Assembly: GCF_003583725.1 (NCBI RefSeq)
Contig: NZ_QXTF01000002.1
Location: 310,001-374,000, forward strand
Source of the DNA: Sphingomonas edaphi
GTDB taxonomy: Bacteria > Pseudomonadota > Alphaproteobacteria > Sphingomonadales > Sphingomonadaceae
Direction: 5' to 3'
DNA: 64,000 nucleotides
The notes below the pieces were generated by a model that saw nothing but the letters and a program-made list of their open reading frames with translations, was not told the DNA's origin and made no database searches. Both the position numbers and the translations under genes were made by a program. The first letter of the stretch is position 1; each line of letters starts with the position of its first letter. Of this stretch, positions 43,973 through 51,423 are shown one piece after another.

Positions 43973-45265
43973 ATGCGCGCGATCCTTACTAAGCCGGCGA
44001 GAAGTTTCGGCATCCTTGGAATCATCCTGATCGCCGCCAACGGAATGATCGGGACGGGTATCTTTGCCTTGCCGGGTAAGCTTGATGCGGCGGTCGGCAG
44101 CTTCGCACCACTGCTTCTGATTATGGCTGGCTTAGGGATGGCATGCATTGCCTTGTCGTTCGGCGACTGCGCTCGTCACTTCGACAGTTCGGGCGGGCCA
44201 CTGCTTTATGTCGCCACGGCGTTCGGGCCGTTGCCGGGATTTGTCATCGGCTGGCTGGCCTATGTCGCCCGCGTGGCCTCGATTGCCGCCAACGCGACCA
44301 TCCTCGCGACCACCGTTGCAGTATTCTATCCGTTGGCCGGAGAGACCTTAGGCCGATCTCTTCTCATCATTATTCTGTTCGGTTCGCTAATGGCGCTGAA
44401 CATCGTGGGGGTACGGCGGGCGCTGGCCGTGCTGGGTGGAATCACGGTCCTGAAGGTCGCGCCGCTGCTCATCGTTGCCATTGCCGCCCTGCTGCTGATT
44501 GGCGGCGGAACGGCGCCGGTCATCCCGCAACTCACCGCCGTAGAAAGCGTCGCCCTAGTCGCACTTTACGCCTTCACCGCATTCGAGACTGCAACCGTTC
44601 CCGCAGGCGAAGCGCGGGATCCGCGCCGAACAATTCCGATTGCGCTGGTCGGCACGGTGCTTGTCATCACTTTGCTTTATGCGCTCGTCCAGTGGGCCTA
44701 CGGCGGCGCTGGTCTCGCGAATAGCGAAACGCCGCTGGTCGACTTGGCCCGCCACGTCGGCGGGCCCGCAGCAGCCGTTGCCATGGCCGTGACCGTAATT
44801 ATCTCGATTATTGGCAACCAGGCGTCAGCGCTGCTCGCCAATTCCCGTCTGACGGTTGGGATGGCGGAGCAGGGGATGATTCCCGCGCGCTTCGCCGGCA
44901 TCTCCCCGCGGTTCGGTACACCAGTCTTCTCTATCATGTTCTTCGGTTTGTCGGCGATGGTACTCGCATTGAGTGGAACGTTCGTCTTCCTTGCGGTGGT
45001 CAGCTCTCTCGCGCGGTTGTTTGCATATCTCGGTTGCATATTCGCGGCGCCGCGCTTGGACCGGCATTTTGGCACTTCGCGCGCTTGGCCGCGCCGACTG
45101 TTGTTTCCATTCGCCGGCGCAGCGTTGTGCATCTGGGCAATGTTTCAGACCAAGCCCGACGAATGGGCCAGCCTTGGCCTGCTCGCGCTCGCCGGCGCTA
45201 TCCTGTACTTTCTTTCTCGCTGGGAAACCCGATGGCAGAAATCGCCGCCACCACCGACCGTCTAA
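43973..45265 (+). CDS. APC-family amino acid permease
   Basis: An inner-membrane transporter of 430 residues with about twelve hydrophobic segments. The conserved first segment is FGILGIILIAANGMIGTGIFALPG, carrying the GxG substrate loop of APC transporters, and ALYAFTAFETATVPAGEARDPRRTIPIAL is the family signature between helices 6 and 7. It probably imports or exchanges an amino acid, but the substrate cannot be read from sequence. Its 3' end overlaps the downstream acetyltransferase start by 34 bases in another frame. Confidence 0.9.
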   Translation: MRAILTKPARSFGILGIILIAANGMIGTGIFALPGKLDAAVGSFAPLLLIMAGLGMACIALSFGDCARHFDSSGGPLLYVATAFGPLPGFVIGWLAYVARVASIAANATILATTVAVFYPLAGETLGRSLLIIILFGSLMALNIVGVRRALAVLGGITVLKVAPLLIVAIAALLLIGGGTAPVIPQLTAVESVALVALYAFTAFETATVPAGEARDPRRTIPIALVGTVLVITLLYALVQWAYGGAGLANSETPLVDLARHVGGPAAAVAMAVTVIISIIGNQASALLANSRLTVGMAEQGMIPARFAGISPRFGTPVFSIMFFGLSAMVLALSGTFVFLAVVSSLARLFAYLGCIFAAPRLDRHFGTSRAWPRRLLFPFAGAALCIWAMFQTKPDEWASLGLLALAGAILYFLSRWETRWQKSPPPPTV

Positions 45266-45804
45266 CCCTGCGGACCTGGGACCTGGAAGATGGGAACCGC
45301 TTTTATGCCGTCATGAACACACCTGCGGTCATGCGGCACTTGGGCGGTGTACAGGACGAGGCAAAGTGGAATGCTGCGCTGGAGCGTATCCAGGGCTTCC
45401 AGCGCGATTACGGCCATACCTTCTGGTTGATTGAGCGGAACGAGGACGGCGAGCTTCAGGGCTTTTGCGGTCTCAAACGGGTCAATGCGCCGGGCAGTAA
45501 CCTTACGGGCCAGTTCGAGATAGGATGGCGGCTCCGCGAGAGCGCTTGGGGCAGGGGCTATGCTAAGGAGGCGGCTATTGCGTCGCTCGATCTGGCGTTC
45601 GGCAAGTTTGGCGCTCCGCACGTCGTCGCGCTGACGGTCGAAGCCAATGAATCGAGCCAAGGCTTGATGAAGCGGTTGGGAATGACGCGGCGTCCGGACT
45701 TGGACTTTATCGACACGCGCTTCGGCCCGGAGCTCAACCCCAGCATCGTCTATCGGATGGATGCCGCCGATTGGCCCGCAGCGCGGGCCGCAGCTATTGC
45801 CTAG
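45232..45804 (+). CDS. GNAT N-acetyltransferase (RimJ/RimL-like)
   Basis: A 190-residue GNAT protein of the Acetyltransf_3 type: TTDRLTLRTWDLEDGNRFYAV at the N-terminus and the acetyl-CoA region WRLRESAWGRGYAKEAAIAS near residue 105. Relatives acetylate ribosomal protein N-termini, antibiotics or metabolites, and the substrate here is open. The start at 45232 gives the family N-terminus. It overlaps the permease gene by 34 bases, so translation probably depends on the upstream gene. The stop converges with the lipoprotein gene (four-base overlap). Confidence 0.88.
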   Translation: MAEIAATTDRLTLRTWDLEDGNRFYAVMNTPAVMRHLGGVQDEAKWNAALERIQGFQRDYGHTFWLIERNEDGELQGFCGLKRVNAPGSNLTGQFEIGWRLRESAWGRGYAKEAAIASLDLAFGKFGAPHVVALTVEANESSQGLMKRLGMTRRPDLDFIDTRFGPELNPSIVYRMDAADWPAARAAAIA

Positions 45805-46304
45805 CGAGCGAGTTGCTCGCGTATCCTAGCAATCGCTGCCGACTGGGTGTCGTCGATCGCGCCAACTTCTGTCGAAGCTGAGGCGATCGCGCGCTGGTCG
45901 GCCACACCGATCCAGCGGCGCTCCTTCAACCGCTGTGCCGCAAGGGCATCGATATCCGCTGCCGCGCGGGTCGTGACCCCATATTGTTCGACCAGCCGGG
46001 AGAGCGCCTGCTGGGCAGAAACCCAGCCTTCGCTGGACACTGGCCCGGCCAAGGCGGCCAGCCGCGACGCTGTCGCCTCCAGTGACTGGAACGGCCCGAC
46101 GCCGGCGCGGGCTTGTGAGACAAGTCCGTCCAATTCACCCAACAATGCCGCATCGGCGGGGCCTGCCGGAATATCGCCGGGGATCGGAATGCGCGGGTCG
46201 ATTGCTTCCGCCGGGCGTGGGGCAAGGCTGGGCTCCGGTCCGGCACTTGGACCACTGCAAGCCGACAGGGCGGCGATGGCGATGAACGGCGACAGTCGGC
46301 GCAT
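45801..46304 (-). CDS. Lipoprotein of unknown function
   Basis: A 167-residue protein with a lipoprotein signal (MRRLSPFIAIAALSACSG, lipobox LSAC). A short proline-rich linker (SAGPEPSLAPRPAEAIDPR) precedes an alpha-helical region with heptad-like alanine-rich helices (DAALLGELDGLVSQARAGVG; LEATASRLAALAG). No catalytic motif or known domain was recognised. It probably sits in the periplasm. The opposite-strand tRNA-Arg follows 125 bases upstream of its start. Confidence 0.75.
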   Translation of the reverse strand: MRRLSPFIAIAALSACSGPSAGPEPSLAPRPAEAIDPRIPIPGDIPAGPADAALLGELDGLVSQARAGVGPFQSLEATASRLAALAGPVSSEGWVSAQQALSRLVEQYGVTTRAAADIDALAAQRLKERRWIGVADQRAIASASTEVGAIDDTQSAAIARIREQLAR

Positions 46305-46388
46305 GACGCTGGCTTAGGGTTGGCTGACAAGCTTCGCAATCCATCGCTGCTTTTGTCGCGACTAAAGGCCATTGCTGGGAAAAGAGGG

Positions 46389-46417
46389 TTGCGCGGTCGG
46401 GCAGTGCGCCCTAATGG
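46389..46417 (+). promoter_or_regulatory. Candidate promoter for tRNA-Arg
   Basis: TTGCGC at 46389 and TAATGG at 46412 are spaced by 17 bases and stand about 13 bases upstream of the tRNA-Arg 5' end. Both boxes match the sigma-70 consensus at roughly half of positions, so the support is the spacing and placement, not sequence strength. Confidence 0.35.
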
Positions 46418-46429
46418 ACCCCCCGGCAC

Positions 46430-46506
46430 GCGCCCGTAGCTCAGCTGGATAGAGCATCAGACTACGAATCTGAGGGTCGGACGTTCGAATCGTTCCGGGC
46501 GCGCCA
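46430..46506 (+). tRNA. tRNA-Arg (ACG)
   Basis: A complete 77-base tRNA with encoded CCA. The acceptor stem is GCGCCCG/CGGGCGC, the D-arm TAGCTCAGCTGGATAGAGC, the anticodon ACG at 46464-46466, the T-arm contains GTTCGAATC, and the discriminator is G73. ACG (read as inosine-CG after TadA editing) decodes CGU, CGC and CGA. Confidence 0.97.
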
Positions 46507-46667
46507 TTTTTCCAGATTCCCATGGCGCCACGCGCAAGAAGACGGGCGGCTCGGCACGCTCGATTCTCGTGCGCTGGCTGGAGTCCGGACAATGGGTCTT
46601 GGCCGGTGCGGTGCGGACATACCGAAGATTCCGCAAGAGAACGCGAACTAGTACGTTCCTAAGTGAA

Positions 46668-46695
46668 ACGGCCCGGGGATTGCTCCCCGGACCGT
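46668..46695 (-). terminator. Intrinsic terminator of the outer-membrane protein gene
   Basis: In the minus-strand RNA a 12-base stem (ACGGUCCGGGGA with UCCCCGGGCCGU, one G-U pair) closes a GCAA tetraloop of the stable GNRA type, followed by UUUC. It lies about 55 bases after the stop codon of the gene at 46750-47583. On the plus strand the same stem contains a mismatch, which supports the minus-strand orientation. Confidence 0.75.
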
Positions 46696-46749
46696 CTCTG
46701 CCCCCAAGAGTACGGCAGTGTTGCCACCGCCTCTTGCTGAAAGGCTGGC

Positions 46750-47583
46750 TTAGCCCCGTTCCGGTTCCGGCGGCGGAGGCGGCGGTGGCGGCGGCGGAGG
46801 TGGCGGTGGGCAAGCGTCCGTCGCCAGGATCACCGAGCCGTCTGGGCACGTCTGCGTCGCCGGAGGCGGCGGAGGCGGCGGAGGCGGCGGCGGAGGTGGA
46901 GGCGGCGGGGCCGCCGAGACAAAGTTATAAGTCAGCGTCGCCAGCAGCGAGTGAGATTTGAACCGACCACCACGCAGGTCAAACTCATCGTCGATGCTTT
47001 CCTTGATCCGGCTGGACCGGAAGTAGCGATATTTCAGGCCAACATCGACATTGGGCGAAACGGCGTAACGAACGCCGGCGATTCCCTGAAGGGCGACGCC
47101 GCCGTCCTTGGCACTGAAGTCACCATCATCGCTGTTGATCTTGAACTTGCCCCAAGCGAAGCCGATGCCGGGTCCGGCGTAGAAGCTAAGACCATCCTCG
47201 TTGCCCACGTCGAGCAGAAGGTTCGTCATGATGGAGTAATAGCGAGTGCTTCCGTCGGCATCGAACGTGTCGCTGATGACACCATCGCCAGTGTCGAACG
47301 TCAGGCTATATTCGTCATGCGATGCCCGCTTGTAGCCAAGCTCCAACTCGGCGCGGAACATTCCGCCGTCGTAACCGAAGATGGCATCGATATCGTAGCC
47401 CATCTTATGGTCGATAACGAGATAGTCGTCTTGGCTGATGTTGGGGGTGATGGCATCCACATGGATGTCCTTCGCCCACATCACGCCGCCTTCGATCCCG
47501 ACATACAGACTTTTGTCTCGAGCCATCGCGGGCGTGGCCAGCAGCGTGCTGGCCAGCAGGGCGAGGCAGGTACGTTTGATCAT
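46750..47583 (-). CDS. Outer-membrane beta-barrel protein with proline-rich CPDGS tail
   Basis: A 277-residue secreted protein: a signal peptide (MIKRTCLALLASTLLATPAMA), then a beta-barrel of about 190 residues with alternating hydrophobic strands and typical motifs GYDGGMFRAELELGYKR, YSIMTNLLLDVG and GLKYRYFRSSRIK, ending TLTYNF. Unlike full OmpA proteins it lacks a peptidoglycan-binding domain. Instead the tail is a long polyproline tract interrupted by TCPDGSVILATDACP and ends PEPERG. The polyproline region is encoded by GC-rich GGC-type repeats and may vary in length. A good terminator follows at 46668-46695. Confidence 0.85.
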   Translation of the reverse strand: MIKRTCLALLASTLLATPAMARDKSLYVGIEGGVMWAKDIHVDAITPNISQDDYLVIDHKMGYDIDAIFGYDGGMFRAELELGYKRASHDEYSLTFDTGDGVISDTFDADGSTRYYSIMTNLLLDVGNEDGLSFYAGPGIGFAWGKFKINSDDGDFSAKDGGVALQGIAGVRYAVSPNVDVGLKYRYFRSSRIKESIDDEFDLRGGRFKSHSLLATLTYNFVSAAPPPPPPPPPPPPPPPPATQTCPDGSVILATDACPPPPPPPPPPPPPPEPERG

Positions 47584-47767
47584 CGTAACCCCCGTATTTC
47601 CGTTCGTGACGAACCCGAATTATTTAACAGAGTTAATGATGAGGCGCCAGCCGAAGTTGACAGGAAAGGAGGGTCGTCCCGAATGCTAGGGACTCCCAAT
47701 TCTTTCAATGTCTTACGTCAGTGTCGCGAGGGTTGGGTCGCGCGTTTGGCGACAGCGACCCGGACGT

Positions 47768-47926
47768 TCAGGCCGTCATGGCTACCGCGCCATTTTCGGC
47801 GGCGCGGCGAGCAAAATCCTGTGCAAGCTTATGATGCCACTCGCGGGCCTGGGGCGTGATCGCGCGTATCGCGGCGGTTCGCTCCTCGGCTGCGCGGCGC
47901 ATGTAAAAACGCTGGTTCGACTCCAT
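47768..47926 (-). CDS. Small protein of unknown function
   Basis: A 52-residue protein that starts MESNQRFYMRRAAEERTAAI after a G-rich ribosome binding region and continues as an amphipathic helix with AREWHHKLAQDFARRAAENG. The pattern of tyrosine/arginine near the start and AR..H..LA spacing recalls small conserved sphingomonad proteins of unknown function. The longer frame (to 48052) shows no coding character before this Met. The function is unknown. Confidence 0.6.
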   Translation of the reverse strand: MESNQRFYMRRAAEERTAAIRAITPQAREWHHKLAQDFARRAAENGAVAMTA

Positions 47927-48124
47927 GTCGTACTTACCCCCCGGACCATCGTTCGGCGACGCCACCTTGCGCGCAAAAGGTGAAGCGATGGTTAATATCC
48001 ACAAGGGCTTGCCCGTCCCCCGCTGGGACAAAGCGTGGCACGGCGGTGACATCCGCGGCGAATCGCCTTATCGTTGAAACCTAACGACTCGTCGCTCGTT
48101 TCCACGCCTATTGGAGGAACGATC

Positions 48125-48370
48125 ATGTTGAGTTCGGAAGCCATTCCGTTCAACCCCGCAGCCCGCGGTTATCATGCGGTGTATAGGGAGAATGAGGTCA
48201 ATCATTGCCCCGGGTGCGGGCGGACGCACTGGATAATCGGACGCACGTTGGCGGAGTGCGGATTCTGCGCCACGGCTTTGCCCCTTTCGGAAAGTTTTCG
48301 TCAGCCGTCGCAGGCGGCGTTTATTGTCAGGCGCGCGCGCCCCAAGGGTCCTGCGGCTTTCGCGGCCTAG
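48125..48370 (+). CDS. Small zinc-ribbon protein
   Basis: An 81-residue protein with a strong GGAGG ribosome binding site seven bases before the chosen ATG. Its core has two CxxC knuckles: VNHCPGCGRTHWIIGRTLAECGFC, a treble-clef-like zinc ribbon. The remainder is basic (RQPSQAAFIVRRARPKG). Homologous small proteins occur in sphingomonads without assigned function; nucleic-acid or protein binding is the reasonable guess. Confidence 0.7.
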   Translation: MLSSEAIPFNPAARGYHAVYRENEVNHCPGCGRTHWIIGRTLAECGFCATALPLSESFRQPSQAAFIVRRARPKGPAAFAA

Positions 48371-48457
48371 CCGCGCGAAGGGGACGCGCGTCCGATCGAG
48401 CGGGGCGGGCGCGCGTCGACCCTTTGAACCGTCCGCCTGATGCATTATATCGATGAT

Positions 48458-48802
48458 ATGAAACGCTTCATCGCCCCGTTGCTGGCCGCGGCGGTAATGG
48501 TCGCACCGGTTCCCGCGTCTGCGCAGGCAGGGAACTTCACTCTGGTGAACCGGACTGGCACGAACATCGGTAAGCTATCAATCCGTCGAGTTGGCACGTC
48601 GGCCTGGCAATCACTGACGGGTTCGCCACCGAGCGGGGCGCGCCTCGCGGTCGCGTTCGCCAATCCCGATTGCGCATTCGACATCAAAGCCGACTTAGCG
48701 GGCGGTGGCACCGCCACCTTCACGGGCGTCAATCTGTGCGATGTGACGACGGTAACGCTAAACCGCGGGCCCTCCGGCGATCTTTGGGTCGACTACGACT
48801 GA
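48458..48802 (+). CDS. Small exported protein of unknown function
   Basis: A protein of 114 residues from the ATG at 48458, beginning with a clear signal peptide (MKRFIAPLLAAAVMVAPVPA, cleaved after ASAQA). The mature part is beta-rich (GNFTLVNRTGTNIGKLSIRR) with two cysteines (PDCAFDIKADLAGGG; VNLCDVTTVTL) that could form a disulphide. It is presumably periplasmic. I recognise no family function. Its 3' end runs antisense to the tail of the small membrane protein at 48729-49064. Confidence 0.7.
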   Translation: MKRFIAPLLAAAVMVAPVPASAQAGNFTLVNRTGTNIGKLSIRRVGTSAWQSLTGSPPSGARLAVAFANPDCAFDIKADLAGGGTATFTGVNLCDVTTVTLNRGPSGDLWVDYD

Positions 48803-49064
48803 CGGCGCGCGGCTCAGAATGGCGGCGCGTTAACGCACGCGGACCGATGAAGACTGCAGGCGCGGGCTTCACGCTGTCGATGAGTTTTGCACCGGCTATG
48901 AACGGTACGCCGAGGCAGGCGAGTGCGAGCAGAACGCCGCCGTTGCCGGGATAATTCTGCATGTAGTGAACGCCCCGTTCGACCGCACCAACCGCAATCG
49001 CATAAGTCACCAGAAACGCTTCGAAACGCGTCTTGATGGTGAAAAGGCGGGCAATACGCGTCAT
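48729..49064 (-). CDS. Small membrane protein of unknown function
   Basis: A protein of about 111 residues with two hydrophobic segments (FEAFLVTYAIAVGAVERGVHYM and NGGVLLALACLGVPFIAGAK). This FTIKTRFEAFLVTYA pattern looks like a small conserved sphingomonad inner-membrane protein. After about residue 70 the frame continues into a basic, unconserved-looking tail that lies antisense to the neighbouring gene's 3' end (74-base convergent overlap), as if the original stop codon had been lost. Start: the ATG at 49064 fits better than the ATG three codons upstream at 49073. Confidence 0.6.
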   Translation of the reverse strand: MTRIARLFTIKTRFEAFLVTYAIAVGAVERGVHYMQNYPGNGGVLLALACLGVPFIAGAKLIDSVKPAPAVFIGPRALTRRHSEPRAVSRSRPKDRRRARGLALPSSHRTD

Positions 49065-49144
49065 CGGATCCAATCGTTAAGCAAACGGCGGGCCGTTGGC
49101 GGAGTTCCGCGGGTTCCGGCTTAAGTTGATTGGTAAAGAAAAAA

Positions 49145-50410
49145 TTAATGCAAGGCGAGTCCGCTGAGTTCCAGTGTCTCGAGCAGGGACAATCGAGCGT
49201 TCTCTATGTCGCGGACCAACGCAGCCGACTGCAGTTCTGACGTTGCGATTTGCTTAGGCCAGCTTCGAGCAATTACTTCCGCAATCCGGTCGAGCTTGGC
49301 GTTGTCGACGATAAAGCGCGGGTCAACGAGCGACGGATCGCAGGCGACGCGAAGCCGCAGGCAGGCGGGGCCGCCCCCATTGGCCATCGACTGGCGAACG
49401 TCCACGAAATTGACTCGGCGGATCGCCCCGTTTGACGCCAGATGCCGCTCGATCCAGGAAGAGACGGAGGGAGTGTCACGACACTCAGTCGGGGCAACTA
49501 GCGTCATCGCTCCATCGGTGGGCGTGACCAACTGGGCGTTGAACAAATAGCTGCGGATTGCGTCGGCCAGCGGCACCTCGGCATCCGGGACTTCGACCAG
49601 TTCGAAGCCGGGCACCTTGGCTTGCAACTCCGTTACCAACGCATCTCGGTCTGCGAATGCCTTTTCATGTGCAAACAGCACTGGTCCGTTGGCGACCGCG
49701 ACAACGTCATTATGGAAGGCGCCTGCGGCAATCGCCTCCTCGCTTTGCGCCGCGAAGATCGTCCGTGACGGGTCAAGTCGGTGGAGGCGCGCGATGGCCT
49801 TGGAGGCCTCGACATGTTGGCGGGCAGGGAAGGGGCCACCCGAAATGCCGTAGACGAACACCTCCACGCCCGGCTCGCCATGCGATGGCGTCAGCCGCAT
49901 ATGGTTCGCCGCGCCCTCGTCGCCGAAGGCGGGTGGAACAGGGGCATGAACGCGAAATGGATCGCCGGCAAAGGCCAGTTGCAGCTGTGCCAGCGTTGCG
50001 GGCCATTCATGGCTGCGGTGCGCCATCGTTTTCAGATTGGCGACGGTCAGGTGGCATCGGCCGTCGGCAGTGTCGGGCGCCGGGCTAACCGTCGCGGCAT
50101 TAGCGGCCCACATGGCAGATGCACTCATTGCATTGGCGGCGATGACCGGATCGGCGTCTTCGACGCTAGTCCCGAGCTGCGACAGCCATTCCCGGGCAGG
50201 TCTGGGCTGGGGGAGAAAGACGCCCTGCACCAGCCCGAGGGCAAGGTTGGATCGCATCTTGTCCACACCCTGCAGGGCAGCGGCGCGGGGCTGCGACACT
50301 TCGCCGGCGTTGCGGGATGAGGCGAGGTTGCCGAGGCTCAGGCCAGCGTAATTGTGACTTGGCCCGACAATTCCGTCGAAATTGATTTCCCGAATTTCGC
50401 TCATCGTCAT
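49145..50410 (-). CDS. astB: N-succinylarginine dihydrolase
   Basis: AstB hydrolyses N-succinylarginine to N-succinylornithine, ammonia and CO2, the second step of the arginine succinyltransferase pathway. The 421-residue protein begins EINFDGIVGPSHNYAGLSLGN, the typical AstB signature, and has the catalytic cysteine near residue 350 in NGGGPACLRLRVACD; conserved His/Glu segments such as MAHRSHEWPATL support the fold. The ATG overlaps the astA stop by four bases (ATGA). It is the last gene of the six-gene minus-strand run. Confidence 0.95.
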   Translation of the reverse strand: MTMSEIREINFDGIVGPSHNYAGLSLGNLASSRNAGEVSQPRAAALQGVDKMRSNLALGLVQGVFLPQPRPAREWLSQLGTSVEDADPVIAANAMSASAMWAANAATVSPAPDTADGRCHLTVANLKTMAHRSHEWPATLAQLQLAFAGDPFRVHAPVPPAFGDEGAANHMRLTPSHGEPGVEVFVYGISGGPFPARQHVEASKAIARLHRLDPSRTIFAAQSEEAIAAGAFHNDVVAVANGPVLFAHEKAFADRDALVTELQAKVPGFELVEVPDAEVPLADAIRSYLFNAQLVTPTDGAMTLVAPTECRDTPSVSSWIERHLASNGAIRRVNFVDVRQSMANGGGPACLRLRVACDPSLVDPRFIVDNAKLDRIAEVIARSWPKQIATSELQSAALVRDIENARLSLLETLELSGLALH

Positions 50411-51423
50411 CGCGCCACGGCTAATACTCGGTCGCCAGGTCCGACATTGAGCATGTCCATCGCCGCGGCATCGATCAGCAGTTCACCGTTGGCGGTCTGC
50501 CGGGCCTGGCCGTAGCACGCCATGAACTCGTGATAGACCCCCGCGGCCAGCATCATGGTCGAGCCTCCTTCTTCGTTAACGCCGCCGACGCGCAACCATT
50601 CGGCATCCATCACTGTCTTGATCCGGTCGGTGCGGGCCGTAACGGTGGGACCGCCGTCGAAAATGTCGACATAGCTGTCCCAAACGAAGCCTTCATTCTC
50701 CAACATCTTCAGTGCTGCCCGACCGGTCGGATGCGGCTGGCCGATTACTGACTGCGCGCTCTCCGGCAGCATGGCGATATAGATTGGAGTCTTCGGGAAC
50801 AGGTCGGCGATGAACTGCGTCCCGTGGACGGCATTGAACTCGTCGGCTTCGGGGAAGCTCATGCCAAAGAAGCGACCGCCGATTGCGTCCCAGAATGGCG
50901 AATGACCGGCCGGGTCCATCACGCCGCGAAGCTCCGCCAACACCATGTCGCCGAAGCGGGGACGGTGCTGCTTGATGAACAGATATCGCGACCGGGCCAG
51001 CAACATGCCGAGCCCGCCCGCACGTTCCTGCGGATGGAGGAACAGACCGCCGACTTCGCTGGACCCTTCCAGGTCGGTCGTCAGCGTCAATGCCTGGTTA
51101 CGGAAGATGCGGCCAAGCTCTTCGCTTTTCTGCGTCAGCGTGGAGATAAGGTAGCTGTAGAACGGTCGGTCGTTGCCGACCTGCCCGAAAACCTGGCAGG
51201 TGCCGCGAATCTGGCCGGTTTCGACGTTTTCCAGCATGAAGACGTAAAGGTCGTCGGACGGACCCTCGCCCTTGCGGCTGAACCCCGCCTCGGAACGCTC
51301 CAGCTTTGCTTCCAGTGTGTCCTTGTCGGCGGGGAGGTTGGTGAAACCGCCACCAGTCAGCTTCGCGAGGTCGTACATCGCTCGGATGTCTTTGGGCAGC
51401 GCGGCTCGAATCCGAAAACTCAT
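50407..51423 (-). CDS. astA: Arginine N-succinyltransferase
   Basis: AstA transfers succinate from succinyl-CoA to the alpha-amino group of arginine, opening the AST pathway. The 338-residue protein starts MSFRIRAALPKDIRAMYDLA and has GGGFTNLPADKDTLEAKLERS near residue 25, both typical of the family, plus LFLHPQERAGGLGMLLARSRYLF, the acyl-CoA binding loop of this GNAT-like fold. Its start codon overlaps the stop of the M20 gene by four bases, so the order M20-astA-astB is tightly coupled. Confidence 0.95.
   Translation of the reverse strand: MSFRIRAALPKDIRAMYDLAKLTGGGFTNLPADKDTLEAKLERSEAGFSRKGEGPSDDLYVFMLENVETGQIRGTCQVFGQVGNDRPFYSYLISTLTQKSEELGRIFRNQALTLTTDLEGSSEVGGLFLHPQERAGGLGMLLARSRYLFIKQHRPRFGDMVLAELRGVMDPAGHSPFWDAIGGRFFGMSFPEADEFNAVHGTQFIADLFPKTPIYIAMLPESAQSVIGQPHPTGRAALKMLENEGFVWDSYVDIFDGGPTVTARTDRIKTVMDAEWLRVGGVNEEGGSTMMLAAGVYHEFMACYGQARQTANGELLIDAAAMDMLNVGPGDRVLAVAR

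Noticed and set aside
46430-46506. tRNA-Arg as an integration site for a mobile element
   Set aside because: No integrase, direct repeat of the tRNA 3' end or foreign gene block is visible downstream.
46770-46915. GGC/GGT tandem repeats looking like a microsatellite
   Set aside because: They are the coding sequence for the polyproline tail of the outer-membrane protein; a variable-number repeat is possible but cannot be shown from one sequence.
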